Below are positions 1-8,686 of a stretch of DNA of 64,000 nucleotides, piece by piece. The stretch spans positions 1,488,001 through 1,552,000 of the forward strand of contig NZ_CP135439.1 of NCBI RefSeq assembly GCF_032341995.1. The letters are read 5' to 3'. The notes beneath the pieces are model-generated. The model searched no databases and was not told the DNA's origin. It was given only the letters and a program-made list of their open reading frames with translations. Positions within the stretch are counted from its first letter, which is position 1, and each line of letters starts with the position of its first letter. The position numbers and the translations under genes were made by a program. The DNA comes from Domibacillus sp. DTU_2020_1001157_1_SI_ALB_TIR_016 (GTDB lineage: Bacteria > Bacillota > Bacilli > Bacillales > Domibacillaceae).

Positions 1-2
1 AA

Positions 3-1016
3 GGGGCGCCTGAAGTCATTCAAGCAATTTTGAAAATTGAAGGCGTCCGCGGTGTTTACCATGTGGCAGACTTTATCGCGCTTGAGCGAAACGGCCGTTA
101 CGACTGGCAGGATATTTTGCCGAACGTCCGCGCCGCCTTTGGCGAAAGCAGCACAGAAGAAAGAGAAACAAAACCGCTTGAGCATTTTGGCGAAGTGGAA
201 ACCTTTATTCAAGTGTATAAAGGCATTCCCCTGCAGCTAAAGCTTGTATCAGCAGACGAAGAAAAACGGCTGGCGCTCCCGGACTACTGCCAGGATGCGT
301 TCCGGCAGCTGACTGAAAGCGGCGGTGATAATTACATTTTAGAACGTAAGTGGCAGGAGTTCGGTATCCGTTACGGAGAGCTGGATGCGATTGCCCCTGA
401 ACTGCTGGAAGAAGTGATGGCCGCTTATCCGAAAGAACGGGTGGAGCGCCTTGTCGAAGCAGCGCAGGCAGGAGGCCCGCTTGTGCAGCATAAAGAGCAC
501 GGCGTAAAGCCGGACAAAGAAGCGTGGCTCAAGGAGGCAGACTGGCGCAAACGATACCAGCAGCTGGAGCAAATGCCAGATCCCGATCTTGCGGATATGC
601 CACTGTTAGAAGCCGCGCTTCAGGACGAAAAAGCCGCCATCCGGCGTTTGGCAGTCGTGTATGCGGGAATGATTGAAGACAAGCGTATTTTGCCTGTACT
701 GCGTAAAGCACTCGAAGATCCAGCCGTGACGGTGCGCCGCACAGCGGGTGACTGTATGAGTGATCTTGGTTTTCCGGAAGCAGCAGATGCAATGACTCAG
801 GCGCTGAAGGATAAAAGTAAAATTGTCCGCTGGCGCGCCGCAATGTTTTTATATGAAGCAGGCGATGAATCAGCGCTTCCGGCCCTGCGCGAGGCAGCGG
901 AGGATCCGGAATTTGAAGTGAAAATGCAGGTTTTGATGGCCATTGAACGGATCGAAGGCGGAGAAGAAGCAAAAGGCTCAGTGTGGAAGCAAATGACAGA
1001 AGCCCGGAACCAATAA
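3..1016 (+). CDS. YpgR-like NifU-N/HEAT-repeat protein (5' end outside window)
   Basis: Resembles B. subtilis YpgR (conserved virulence factor C family). The reading frame is open from base 3 with no stop, so the true start lies upstream; the TTG at 30 has no ribosome site and is probably internal. The first visible residues (GAPEVIQAILKIEGVRGVYH) fit the C-terminal part of a Nfu/NifU N-type domain. The last third has three to four alpha-helical repeats of HEAT type (about 30 residues each, with the recurring pattern 'P.L..AL.D....VR..A'), a protein-interaction scaffold. The gene sits 12 bp before brxA, as in other Bacillaceae, suggesting cotranscription. A molecular function is not established. 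Confidence 0.85.
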   Translation, partial: GAPEVIQAILKIEGVRGVYHVADFIALERNGRYDWQDILPNVRAAFGESSTEERETKPLEHFGEVETFIQVYKGIPLQLKLVSADEEKRLALPDYCQDAFRQLTESGGDNYILERKWQEFGIRYGELDAIAPELLEEVMAAYPKERVERLVEAAQAGGPLVQHKEHGVKPDKEAWLKEADWRKRYQQLEQMPDPDLADMPLLEAALQDEKAAIRRLAVVYAGMIEDKRILPVLRKALEDPAVTVRRTAGDCMSDLGFPEAADAMTQALKDKSKIVRWRAAMFLYEAGDESALPALREAAEDPEFEVKMQVLMAIERIEGGEEAKGSVWKQMTEARNQ

Positions 1017-1028
1017 GGAGGAATAAAG

Positions 1029-1460
1029 ATGAATGCTTACGAAGAATACATGAAACAAATGGTGATCCCGATGCGTGCGGAACTGACAAACGCCGGTTTT
1101 ACAGAACTGACAACAGAAGAAGAAGTAAATAGTTTTATGGAATCCGCGGAAGGCACAACACTTGTCGTGATCAACTCAGTGTGCGGCTGTGCGGCAGGCC
1201 TTGCCCGCCCGGCAGCGGTTCAAGCGTCTATGAATGAGCCTGCACCGGACCGCCTCATGACGGTTTTTGCCGGACAGGACCGGGAAGCAACAGCTGCGAT
1301 GCGCGCCTGGATGCCGGAATTCGAACCATCTTCTCCATCGATGGCGCTTTTAAAAGGAAATAAAGTCGTACATTTTGTGCCGCGTGAGGAAATTGAAGGC
1401 CAGGATCTCGGTGCGATTATCTCGAATTTAACAACGGCTTTTGATCAGCATTGCCAGTGA
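1029..1460 (+). CDS. brxA: Bacilliredoxin BrxA/BrxB family (YphP-type)
   Basis: 143-residue thioredoxin-fold protein with the CGC motif (NSVCGCAAG near residues 53-55) typical of the BrxA/BrxB (YphP/YqiW) family. These cytosolic proteins remove bacillithiol from S-bacillithiolated proteins after oxidative stress; the first cysteine attacks the mixed disulfide. The start ATG at 1029 follows a good ribosome site (AAGGAGG at about 1015). It lies directly behind a ypgR-like gene, which favours brxA over brxB. Its last bases overlap the next reading frame by about 10 bp. Confidence 0.95.
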   Translation: MNAYEEYMKQMVIPMRAELTNAGFTELTTEEEVNSFMESAEGTTLVVINSVCGCAAGLARPAAVQASMNEPAPDRLMTVFAGQDREATAAMRAWMPEFEPSSPSMALLKGNKVVHFVPREEIEGQDLGAIISNLTTAFDQHCQ

Positions 1461-2224
1461 TTGTCACTACATCTCAGCGGGCTGATGCCCAGGTAAGAGC
1501 GAGGGCAGCGGCGCTTGCTGAGCAGTTTGGAGTGCCCTTTATAGAACGGAAAAAGCAGCCGGTGAATAAGCTGGCTGCTTTTTATGAATGTCCGGTTCTG
1601 TTGGTATCAAAGGAGCGGCTTGAACTGCATGATGGCAGCGGGACGCCTTTCTTTTTCCATCCCGGGTCTGCGATGTTTCGCGTCAAGCGGCTGCTCGCGG
1701 GCGGAGAAGATGAGCTGGTAAACGTGTGCGGCCTGAAGAGCGGCATGTCGTTTTTAGACTGCACAATGGGACCGGCGGCCGACAGTATTACAGCTTCTGC
1801 GGCTGTAGGAGAGGCAGGACGCGTGCAATCGATAGAAGCAAATCCTTTTATTGCCCATATTGTCGGGGAAGGGCTTGGGTCATGGACAGACGGACCGGAG
1901 CCGCTGCTTGCGGCCATGAAAAGAATCGAGGTTCGGCCGGCCGATTATCATACGTATTTAAAAGAAGTGCCGGATGAATCATTTGATGTGGTTTATTTTG
2001 ATCCGATGTTTGAAACCGCGGTTGATTCAAGCGGAATTGCTCCGCTTCGGTCATTTGCCGCTTACCATGATTTGACCATGGAGGCTGTCGGGGAAGCAAA
2101 GCGGGTTGCCAGACATCGCGTGGTGCTGAAAGACCATTTCCGTTCTCAGCGGTTTGGAGAATTCGGTTTTACTCAGCACATCCGTAAAACATCGAAGTTT
2201 CATTTCGGCACGATTGAAAAGTAA
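1451..2224 (+). CDS. Class I SAM-dependent methyltransferase, RsmJ-like (YpiP type)
   Basis: About 257 residues. The C-terminal two thirds look like a Rossmann methyltransferase: a glycine/acidic SAM motif (FLDCTMGPAADS, residues 101-112), an acidic end to beta-2 (VQSIEANPF) and a DPMF motif in FDVVYFDPMF near residue 188, placed as DPPY is in N-methyltransferases. The arrangement matches the DUF548/RsmJ-like group of 16S rRNA methyltransferases; the substrate is inferred. The start is uncertain: TTG 1451 overlaps brxA and lacks an obvious ribosome site, and GTG 1457 is an alternative. Overlap with brxA suggests translational coupling. Confidence 0.8.
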   Translation: MPVIVTTSQRADAQVRARAAALAEQFGVPFIERKKQPVNKLAAFYECPVLLVSKERLELHDGSGTPFFFHPGSAMFRVKRLLAGGEDELVNVCGLKSGMSFLDCTMGPAADSITASAAVGEAGRVQSIEANPFIAHIVGEGLGSWTDGPEPLLAAMKRIEVRPADYHTYLKEVPDESFDVVYFDPMFETAVDSSGIAPLRSFAAYHDLTMEAVGEAKRVARHRVVLKDHFRSQRFGEFGFTQHIRKTSKFHFGTIEK

Positions 2225-2340
2225 AATTAGTCGTACCCTTTAAAAAATACAATCAAGAAAAGATACTATCAGGCCGATAAATGAACTTTATCGGTCTCAT
2301 TGTGTAGACAAAGTCTTTTGCTTTAAAACAAGAGCCGATA

Positions 2341-2459
2341 AGTGAAGCCTGCCGGACTTCGCGTTCCGCGGGCAGTGCGGGAGCCTCCTCGGCTGCGCCT
2401 GCGGGGTCTCCCGACTCACTGTACTTCCCGCAGGAGTCTTCGTCCGGCAGGCTTCACTA
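2341..2459. repeat. MITE-like GC-rich hairpin element with perfect 17-bp inverted ends
   Basis: The ends AGTGAAGCCTGCCGGAC (2341-2357) and its exact reverse complement (2442-2458) enclose a GC-rich, partly palindromic middle of the kind often seen between genes in Bacillaceae. Flanks on both sides (about 2296-2340 and 2459-2485) recur, inverted and joined without the insert, at about 12110-12165. The element therefore appears to have inserted at a TA dinucleotide that is now present on both sides. No protein is encoded; the open frames across it are artefacts of high GC content. Confidence 0.75.
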
Positions 2460-2578
2460 AGTGGTATTGAAGATCCATCCCATTTATCTGCACGGTCATT
2501 CATATCAGTTGTCCACAGTCTGAGTCCGGTAAATGAACTTTATCGGCCTTTTTTTATAAAAATATTGTTTTGAAATGA

Positions 2579-2614
2579 TAAAACCATGCCTGGTATCGAG
2601 GCATGGTTTTATTC
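2579..2614 (+). terminator. Rho-independent terminator-like hairpin
   Basis: AAACCATGCC and GGCATGGTTT form a 10-bp stem with a 9-nt loop, followed by a T-rich stretch. The 2225-2944 interval otherwise contains only the hairpin repeat and its flanks. A short open frame starting inside this hairpin is not considered real. Confidence 0.6.
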
Positions 2615-2843
2615 GTTAATGGAGAAAGAATTGCTGCAGTCCCACCTTCAGAAGCCGCTCGCTGCTTGTCCTAGGCAAGCAGATCACTCCGCCAAGCCAG
2701 TCTTCTCTTTGAGAAAAAGGCGTAAAGAACAGGATGGGAATAGGCATACTAAAAAACGGTCTGTAGAAATTCGGGACAGCTTAAAGAGATCTTCCTGGAA
2801 ATAATGATTTTAAATAAGAACAGGGAGGAACTGTGCAAGATTG

Positions 2844-2886
2844 TTGACAACCTCACTTTGATTGTGTAATATTTAATTGTGCACAA
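2844..2886 (+). promoter_or_regulatory. SigA-type promoter and probable MarR-type operator
   Basis: TTGACA (2844-2849), a 17-bp spacer and TAATAT (2867-2872) form a near-consensus vegetative promoter. Just downstream is the perfect palindrome TTGTGCACAA (2877-2886) in an AT-rich setting, a plausible site for autorepression by the MarR-family product of the next gene. The regulatory role is inferred. Confidence 0.7.
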
Positions 2887-2944
2887 CTTAATTTTAAAAA
2901 ATATAATTTCGGACAATTTATATAGGCGAAGGAATGGTGGAATT

Positions 2945-3391
2945 GTGAATGAGAACTTAAAGCTTGAGAATCAGCTTTGTTTTGCGATCTATGCTTGTTC
3001 CCGTGAAATCACCCGGTTATACCGTCCAGTCCTTGAGCAATTTAACATCACGTACCCCCAGTATTTAACGTTACTTGTACTTTGGGAGCATAATCGGCTT
3101 ACAGTAAAGGAAATTGGAGAATTGCTTCATCTTGACAGCGGTACATTAACGCCCATGCTAAAGCGAATGGAAGCGATGGACTTAGTCAAGCGTGTAAGGT
3201 CATTGGATGATGAACGGAAGGTATGGATTGAGGTAACAGAGAAAGCAAATGAAATGAGGAAAGAAGCGGTATGTGTATCGCAAATGTGTTCCCCTCATTA
3301 CGGTATTACACAAGAGCAGTATGTGGATTTGCTAGCGCAAATGAAACAAATTTTAGGAAACCTACAAAAAGAAACAAGGGATATAAAATAA
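2945..3391 (+). CDS. MarR-family regulator, OhrR-like thiol sensor
   Basis: 148-residue winged-helix regulator. An N-terminal cysteine in 'NQLCFAIYACSREITRLYRP' sits where OhrR has its peroxide-sensing Cys15, and the wing region (LHLDSGTLTPMLKRME, then RSLDDERKVWIEVTEKA) is classic MarR/OhrR. I chose GTG 2945 because it follows a purine-rich site and aligns with OhrR length; an earlier in-frame GTG at 2879 lies inside the operator. It is followed by a nitroreductase rather than ohrA, so it may respond to quinones or electrophiles instead of organic peroxides. Likely autoregulated through the palindrome in its promoter. Confidence 0.88.
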   Translation: MNENLKLENQLCFAIYACSREITRLYRPVLEQFNITYPQYLTLLVLWEHNRLTVKEIGELLHLDSGTLTPMLKRMEAMDLVKRVRSLDDERKVWIEVTEKANEMRKEAVCVSQMCSPHYGITQEQYVDLLAQMKQILGNLQKETRDIK

Positions 3392-3536
3392 AAACAGGAT
3401 ACACAACAAATGCAGCAGCAGGCCGAAATAAACGAGCAGCTTCTGCTGGCAGCAAATTAGACATGGATTTAAAAACACTCATGTACAACAGGTAATTTTG
3501 AAAACATAACGATTTAATAAAAGGAGTTTTACAGCT

Positions 3537-4172
3537 ATGATTACACAAAAAATAAACGACTTTAATGAAATTGTAAAAGGACGCCGGTCCATTAAAAATT
3601 ACGATCCAGCGGTGAAAATCAGCAAGCAGGAAATGGAAGAGATTCTTACACTCGCGACTACCGCACCTTCTTCCGTTAACATGCAGCCGTGGAGATTTCT
3701 TGTGATCGAGAGTCCCGAAGCAAAAGCAAAGCTTGCTCCTCTGGCACGCTTTAATCAAAACCAGGTGGAAACTTCTGCTGCGGTGATTGCAGTGTTCGGC
3801 GATATCAACAACTTTGAGAAGTTTGAAGAAATTTATGGAAAAGCAGTAGAAGAGGGGCATATGCCGCTTGAAGTAAAAGAAGGCATTCACAAGTCATTTG
3901 CTGGCTACTTTGAAACCATTTCCCGTGCAGAGATGGAAGATGTCGTACTAGTGGACGGCGGCCTTGTATCCATGCAGATCATGCTTGCTGCCCGAGCATA
4001 TGGGTATGATACAAATCCGATCGGCGGTTATGAAAAAGACAAAATTGCCGAAGCATTTGGTTTAGACAAGGAACGTTATGTGCCGGTTATGCTGATCTCT
4101 ATCGGCAAAGCTGCAGATACAGGGCACACGTCTGTCCGCCTTCCAATAAACCGAGTGGCACAATGGAAATAA
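3537..4172 (+). CDS. NAD(P)H-dependent nitroreductase family protein (YdgI/YodC-like)
   Basis: 211-residue FMN-dependent oxidoreductase of the nitroreductase fold. It has the N-terminal FMN-binding pattern 'RRSIKNYDP', the 'APSSVNMQPWRFLVIE' motif and the C-terminal 'IGGYEKDKIAEAFGL' and 'PVMLISIGKAA' motifs. Such enzymes reduce nitroaromatics, quinones or flavins in the cytosol. The start ATG 3537 has an AAAGGAG ribosome site. It is probably the regulatory target of the adjacent MarR/OhrR-like gene, with about 145 bp between them. A short inverted repeat (4193-4200 with 4211-4218) may be a weak terminator. Confidence 0.93.
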   Translation: MITQKINDFNEIVKGRRSIKNYDPAVKISKQEMEEILTLATTAPSSVNMQPWRFLVIESPEAKAKLAPLARFNQNQVETSAAVIAVFGDINNFEKFEEIYGKAVEEGHMPLEVKEGIHKSFAGYFETISRAEMEDVVLVDGGLVSMQIMLAARAYGYDTNPIGGYEKDKIAEAFGLDKERYVPVMLISIGKAADTGHTSVRLPINRVAQWK

Positions 4173-4385
4173 CTCGTTCGAAGCACTTAATAAAGAATCA
4201 CTTCTGATGATGATTCTTCATGGTTCCTTAGAAAAGAGGATTACACAGGTGAAGCCGGAATAATGGTTTTACCTCGTGTTTTCATCTGCTTTAAATGTAA
4301 TAAAAATCGTTACAGTTTGCCGCGATGAATGTAAAGCAATTATATTCAAGCTGAATGTAAACTCAGGATTGGAGGATCAGGAAAA

Positions 4386-5096
4386 ATGGCAGCTTTAACA
4401 TATGAAAACTGGGATGGCGTGCAGATCGATTTTCCAATAGACAATTCTTTAAAAGGCAGCCGCAATGTATTAAAGTGGGCTTTTGAAGAATATGGAGAAG
4501 AAATTGTATATGCGTGCAGCTTTGGAATAGAAGGCATTGTCTTAATCGACCTTATCTCAAAAGTAAATCCAAACGCAAAGATTGTGTTTCTTGATACAGA
4601 CTTTCACTTTCAAGAAACGTATGAATTAATTGAAAAAGTAAAGAAAAAGTATCCGACACTTCGTATTGAAATGCAAAAACCAGAATTAACGCCGGAAGAG
4701 CAAGCTGCACAGTACGGGGAGGAGCTCTGGAAAAGCCAGCCCGATCTTTGCTGCAGTATTCGCAAAGTAGAGCCTTTAAAGAAAGTATTGACGGGCCCAA
4801 AAGCTTGGATATCCGGCTTAAGAAGAGAACAATCCGAAACACGGCGTCATGTTGAATTTATCAACTTTGACAACAAATTTGAATCGATTAAAGTTTGCCC
4901 GTTAATTCATTGGACAGAAGAAGATGTCTGGAATTATGTCAAAGCATTTGGACTTCCGTATAATACTCTTCACGACAAAGGCTACCCGAGTATTGGCTGC
5001 GAATATTGCACCATTGCGGTTGAGGCAGGGCAAAATTCGCGTGCAGGCCGATGGGCTTCCCTTGAGAAAACAGAATGTGGTCTCCATAAAGTATAG
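4386..5096 (+). CDS. cysH: Phosphoadenylyl/adenylyl-sulfate reductase CysH
   Basis: 236 residues. It has the PP-loop adenylation fold ([14 protein letters not shown]) and the four cysteines of the 4Fe-4S-type APS reductases ([12 protein letters not shown] and GCEYCT), ending in the catalytic ECGLH motif. It reduces (phospho)adenosine phosphosulfate to sulfite with thioredoxin in sulfate assimilation. Unlike the B. subtilis operon, no permease, sulfurylase or kinase gene follows, so it stands alone here. I could not recognise an S-box riboswitch in the 213 bp upstream. Start ATG 4386 has a GGAGGA site. Confidence 0.96.
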   Translation: MAALTYENWDGVQIDFPIDNSLKGSRNVLKWAFEEYGEEIVYACSFGIEGIVLIDLISKVNPNAKIVFLDTDFHFQETYELIEKVKKKYPTLRIEMQKPELTPEEQAAQYGEELWKSQPDLCCSIRKVEPLKKVLTGPKAWISGLRREQSETRRHVEFINFDNKFESIKVCPLIHWTEEDVWNYVKAFGLPYNTLHDKGYPSIGCEYCTIAVEAGQNSRAGRWASLEKTECGLHKV

Positions 5097-5204
5097 TTCT
5101 CAAAGAGTGATTTTGAAAGGTGCTCACAAACTCATTCTTTTTCTGCACACACAGCTGCTCGATATGAATGGACGGTTACGGACATATTTTATATACGTAC
5201 AGGC

Positions 5205-5243
5205 AAAAAAAGCGATCTTCCATCACAGGGAAGGTCGCTTTTT
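5205..5243 (+). terminator. Terminator after cysH
   Basis: A 15-bp stem, AAAAAGCGATCTTCC with GGGAAGGTCGCTTTTT, around a six-base loop. The A-run on one side and T-run on the other could make it work in both directions. It lies about 110 bp after the cysH stop. Confidence 0.8.
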
Positions 5244-5489
5244 GGCTTATTTGATCCCGATCACTAAGCTTGGCTATTTCCATTGTGACAGAGGGAGCTG
5301 ATCGATTTCTAGAACGCGCTCGATCTGTGCAGGCAATCGGTGAAGAAGGTGGATTACCGTATAAGGACCCAATTGTTTTTGTGTCCCATCAAAAGACCGG
5401 GTCAGGGCTTGAATCGAAAAAGTTCTCTTGGTATGATGCGGAGGGTACAGAGAAATGAACGGTCCACACGGATCAGTAGGAGGAAACAG

Positions 5490-6443
5490 GTGAGTAGCAG
5501 TGAACAACAATACCTTGACTTAAGCCGGGAAATTTTAGCGAACGGAAACAGAAAAGAAGACCGGACCGGTACGGGAACCATTTCTGTATTTGGCCGGCAG
5601 ATGCGGTTTAATTTAGCGGAAGGCTTTCCTCTTTTAACGACGAAGCGGGTGTCTTTTAAACTGGTAGCCTCCGAAATGCTTTGGTTTTTAAAAGGAGACA
5701 CCAATATCCGTTATTTACTTCAGCACAACAATAATATTTGGAATGAATGGGCATTTAAACGCTGGGTAGAAAGCGAGGAATACGAAGGACCGGATATGAC
5801 TGACTTCGGCCGGCGTGCTTTGGCTGATGAAGCATTTGCGGCGCAGTATAATGAGCAGATGGCGCTCTTTAAGCAGCGTGTGCTTGAAGACGCGGACTTT
5901 GCGGAAAAGTTTGGCGAACTCGGTGACGTATACGGCCGCCAGTGGCGCGCATGGAAAACCTCACAGGGCGAAACCATTGACCAAATCGGCGATGTAATCG
6001 AGATGATCAAAAAAACACCGGACTCCAGACGCTTGATTGTATCCGCCTGGAATCCAGAAGATGTGCCGTCGATGGCGCTGCCGCCATGCCATACGATGTT
6101 TCAATTTTACGTAGCGGATGGCAAACTTTCCTGCCAGCTTTACCAAAGATCGGGTGATACTTTCCTTGGAATTCCATTTAACATTGCCGGCTATTCGCTG
6201 CTGACGCATTTAATTGCGAATGAATGCGGCTTAGAGGTGGGCGAATTCGTCCACACGATTGGCGATGCGCACATTTACACGAATCATATCGAGCAGGTAG
6301 AGACGCAGCTTTCACGTGAGCCAAAAGCGCTGCCGACACTCGAAATAACAAAAGGAAAATCATTGTTTGATATTGAGCTTGATGACCTTAAGCTGACGGG
6401 CTATGATCCCCATTCAGCCATCAAAGCCCCTGTTGCAGTTTGA
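5490..6443 (+). CDS. thyA: Thymidylate synthase (ThyA/ThyB family)
   Basis: 317-residue enzyme that methylates dUMP to dTMP using methylene-tetrahydrofolate. The catalytic cysteine lies in [13 protein letters not shown], with the RRL arginine in '[12 protein letters not shown]', and the folate/dUMP-binding '[14 protein letters not shown]' and 'HIYTNH' motifs. The length and an insertion around residues 80-130 match the long (about 316-residue) Firmicute type. GTG 5490 is preferred because AGGAGG lies 6 bp upstream; the frame is open further back without a ribosome site. It is followed by dihydrofolate reductase, which recycles the dihydrofolate this reaction makes. Confidence 0.97.
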   Translation: MSSSEQQYLDLSREILANGNRKEDRTGTGTISVFGRQMRFNLAEGFPLLTTKRVSFKLVASEMLWFLKGDTNIRYLLQHNNNIWNEWAFKRWVESEEYEGPDMTDFGRRALADEAFAAQYNEQMALFKQRVLEDADFAEKFGELGDVYGRQWRAWKTSQGETIDQIGDVIEMIKKTPDSRRLIVSAWNPEDVPSMALPPCHTMFQFYVADGKLSCQLYQRSGDTFLGIPFNIAGYSLLTHLIANECGLEVGEFVHTIGDAHIYTNHIEQVETQLSREPKALPTLEITKGKSLFDIELDDLKLTGYDPHSAIKAPVAV

Positions 6444-6454
6444 AAACCGGCCTC

Positions 6455-6578
6455 AGGCTGCCCGCAAACGCCCGCTTTCGGCGTCACTTGCCAGCTGTGA
6501 ATGCTCATGACCCCGAAAAGGTCACTCCGCTTCCCAGCCGGCGGCGTTCCTGGAAAGACAGACGTTTTCAATCAGCCT
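6455..6578. repeat. Intergenic repeat B, copy 1
   Basis: About 124 bp, bounded by AGGCTG (6455-6460) and CAGCCT (6573-6578), nearly identical to the reverse complement of 15146-15269. GC content is higher than the surroundings and there is no coding potential. Each copy lies just after a gene end (thyA here, msrB at the other site) and just before a terminator hairpin. Confidence 0.8.
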
Positions 6579-6603
6579 GCTTTCTTACTTCATCTACACT
6601 CTT

Positions 6604-6628
6604 AAACCAGCCTTTGGCTGGTTTTTTG
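6604..6628 (+). terminator. Terminator after thyA and repeat B
   Basis: AAACCAGCC/GGCTGGTTT stem with a three-base loop and a T-run. Confidence 0.85.
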
Positions 6629-6701
6629 TTTGTTTAAAGCGAATAGCGTCCGGGTAAGGAAAAGAAATCTGATCAAACTTTAATATAGGGAGGCACTTTT
6701 T

Positions 6702-6911
6702 ATGAACCAGAAACTGCAAATTTTAGGAGAAGGGCGCAAAGTCCTTAAAAAAGAGATAGACGAGTTTGGAACAGACCAGACCGTTTCAACGATTGAATAT
6801 GATGATGGAACCGTGGTGAAAATTACGATTGCAAACGGCGACATAGATATTGAATGCAATAAAGGGCTGAACATGCAGCCGGACGGAAACACCGCAACCA
6901 TTGTTGGGTAG
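6702..6911 (+). CDS. Small conserved-looking protein of unknown function
   Basis: 69 residues, acidic, mostly beta-strand-like (TVSTIEYDDGTVVKITIANG), no membrane segment or cysteine-rich motif. It has a good ribosome site (AGGGAGG, 9 bp before the ATG) and its own terminator directly after, so it is likely expressed alone. I do not recognise the family. Confidence 0.65.
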   Translation: MNQKLQILGEGRKVLKKEIDEFGTDQTVSTIEYDDGTVVKITIANGDIDIECNKGLNMQPDGNTATIVG

Positions 6912-6918
6912 TATGAGG

Positions 6919-6945
6919 AAAAAGCATCCGGGCGGATGCTTTTTT
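6919..6945 (+). terminator. Terminator
   Basis: AAAAAGCATCC pairs with GGATGCTTTTTT around a four-base loop, directly after the 69-residue protein and before dfrA. Confidence 0.85.
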
Positions 6946-7005
6946 CATGTGATGGATGGAAATATGGTACGATGTGAACGAGGAACGAAAGAAAGGAAGA
7001 GAGCC

Positions 7006-7494
7006 ATGATTTCATTTATTTGGGCAGAGGCGAAAGGCGGCGTGATTGGCCGTGATAACGACCTGCCGTGGCGCCTGCCGGAGGATTTACGCTTTTTTAA
7101 AAGAACAACGCTTGGGTACCCAATTGTTATGGGGAGAAAAACATTTGCGTCCTTTGGAAGCAAGCCGCTGCCAAAGCGGGAGAACATTATTTTAACGACA
7201 GACCGTGACTTTCATCAGGACGGTGTGACCGTTGTTCACTCAAAGGAAGAGGTGCTCCAAAGAGCGAAAAACGAGGATATTTTTGTGATTGGCGGTGCGA
7301 ATGTGTTCAAGCAGTTTTTGCCGGAAGCAGACCGTCTATATGTCACGAAAATCGAGGCGGAATTTGAAGGAGATACGGTTATCGACTTTATTCCATGGGA
7401 TGATTTTAAAGAAACCTCCTGTACAAAAGGAGAAAAAAACGAAGAAAATCCGTACGACTACTTTTTTTGTGTGTACGATCGAACGACAAGGTAA
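7006..7494 (+). CDS. dfrA: Dihydrofolate reductase
   Basis: 162 residues. 'MISFIWAEAKGGVIGRDNDLPW', the acidic active-site residue in 'LPEDLRFFKRTT', 'VMGRKTFASFG', 'IILTTDRDF' and 'VIGGANVFKQFLPEAD' are the standard DHFR substrate- and NADPH-binding motifs. It reduces dihydrofolate to tetrahydrofolate. ATG 7006 is preferred (AGGAAGAG upstream) over an upstream in-frame start at 6901 that lies in the preceding gene. The thyA-dfrA neighbourhood matches B. subtilis except for the small gene and repeat in between. Confidence 0.97.
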   Translation: MISFIWAEAKGGVIGRDNDLPWRLPEDLRFFKRTTLGYPIVMGRKTFASFGSKPLPKRENIILTTDRDFHQDGVTVVHSKEEVLQRAKNEDIFVIGGANVFKQFLPEADRLYVTKIEAEFEGDTVIDFIPWDDFKETSCTKGEKNEENPYDYFFCVYDRTTR

Positions 7495-7513
7495 GAAGCC
7501 TTGTCGTTTTTTC
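7483..7513 (+). terminator. Terminator overlapping dfrA stop
   Basis: ACGACAAGG pairs with CCTTGTCGT across a seven-base loop that contains the dfrA stop codon, followed by six T residues. Confidence 0.85.
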
Positions 7514-7553
7514 TGTTTATAGGTCATTTGTTGTAAGTAAATTAAAAAAATTC

Positions 7554-7582
7554 TTGCTTTTCTGTTATTATTCGAAGATAAT
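7554..7582 (+). promoter_or_regulatory. Probable SigA promoter for the ABC importer operon
   Basis: TTGCTT (7554-7559), a 17-bp spacer and GATAAT (7577-7582), about 55 bp ahead of the lipoprotein gene. No T-box leader was recognised, although related importers elsewhere are controlled by one. Confidence 0.5.
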
Positions 7583-7638
7583 AAACAGTAATTTAATACA
7601 TAAAAGCGGTTACGCAAAAAAGAGGGGGCAGTTTAGGG

Positions 7639-8631
7639 ATGAGTAAATGGAAATGGATGATGACAACAGGTGCGGCAGCCATGATGCTGGCAGCATGCGG
7701 CGGCGAGGAAGAAGCCAAAACCGAATCCGGCGGGTCATCAGAAGGAGATACATATAAGATTGGTGTGACACAAATTGTCGAACACCCATCACTCGATAAT
7801 GCGTACAAAGGGTTTCAGGAAGGCTTGGAAGAAGAAGGCGTAACGGCTGAATTTGACGAACAAATTGCGCAAGGCGACCAAAACAATAACCAGACGATTG
7901 CGCAAAACTTTGTAGCGGATGGAGTCGATTTGATTTTCGCTAACTCAACGCCGAGCGCTACAGCAGCGCTGAATGCCACAAAAGATATTCCGATCGTGTT
8001 TACATCTGTGACCGATCCAGTAGCAGCAGGTCTTGTTAAAGATGCGGAAGCACCAGGCGGCAATATCACAGGCACAGTTGACCTTCATCCAGATGCCATT
8101 TCTAATACCGTAAAATTTATGACGGAAGCGGTAGAAGGCAAAAATGTTGGTGTGATTTACAACGCAGGTGAGCAAAACTCTGTTGCACAGGCGGAGCAGG
8201 TAGAATCCATTTTAAAAGAAAATGGCTTAAAGATGGTACCGGTAACGGTTTCGACTTCTTCTGAAGTAAAGCAGGCAGCAGAAAGCTTAGTCGGCAAAGT
8301 GGATATGTTCTATATCTTTACAGATAACACGGTTGTTTCTGCTTTGGAATCCGTTATTCAAGTAGCGAACGATAAAGATATTCCGCTGTTTGTCGGAGAA
8401 AAAGATTCAGTTGTACGGGGCGGCTTTGCAGCTTACGGGTTCGATTATGAAGAGATCGGAAAAGAAGCCGGCAAAATGGCTGCGCAAATTTTAAAAGGTG
8501 AAGCGAAAGCAGGCGATCTTCCTGTTTTGCCGCCGCAGGATTTAAAGCTTGTGATCAATGAAAAAGCAGCAGCTGAAATGAATATCGAGATTAAAGATGA
8601 GTGGAAACAGGATGCAGAGATTGTAAAATGA
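7639..8631 (+). CDS. ABC transporter substrate-binding lipoprotein (PF04392 / TrpX-like)
   Basis: 330 residues with a signal peptide and lipobox (MLAACGG; Cys at residue 20), so it is anchored to the outer face of the membrane. The mature part has the 'IGVTQIVEHPSLDNAYKGF' start and the 'NSTPSATAALNATKDIPIVFTSVTDP' segment typical of the ABC_sub_bind family. Homologues in streptococci (TrpX) are linked to aromatic amino acid uptake; the ligand here is not known. First gene of a three-gene importer, with a GC-rich hairpin (about 8640-8665) between it and the permease that may lower expression of the downstream genes. Confidence 0.93.
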   Translation: MSKWKWMMTTGAAAMMLAACGGEEEAKTESGGSSEGDTYKIGVTQIVEHPSLDNAYKGFQEGLEEEGVTAEFDEQIAQGDQNNNQTIAQNFVADGVDLIFANSTPSATAALNATKDIPIVFTSVTDPVAAGLVKDAEAPGGNITGTVDLHPDAISNTVKFMTEAVEGKNVGVIYNAGEQNSVAQAEQVESILKENGLKMVPVTVSTSSEVKQAAESLVGKVDMFYIFTDNTVVSALESVIQVANDKDIPLFVGEKDSVVRGGFAAYGFDYEEIGKEAGKMAAQILKGEAKAGDLPVLPPQDLKLVINEKAAAEMNIEIKDEWKQDAEIVK

Positions 8632-8686
8632 GTGGAAAAGGCGCGCCTTCACCGGGCGCTTTTTCTTGTATATAGGGGGATTTTTT

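Noticed and set aside
2586..2804. 72-codon open frame after the hairpin repeat
   Set aside because: It starts inside a terminator hairpin, has no ribosome site and reads like non-coding sequence.
4173..4385. Possible S-box riboswitch before cysH
   Set aside because: Looked for because B. subtilis cysH has one; the conserved S-box core and terminator/antiterminator pair are not visible.
5270..5458. 62-codon open frame upstream of thyA
   Set aside because: TTG start without ribosome site, no recognisable family, and it directly follows the cysH terminator; probably leader sequence.
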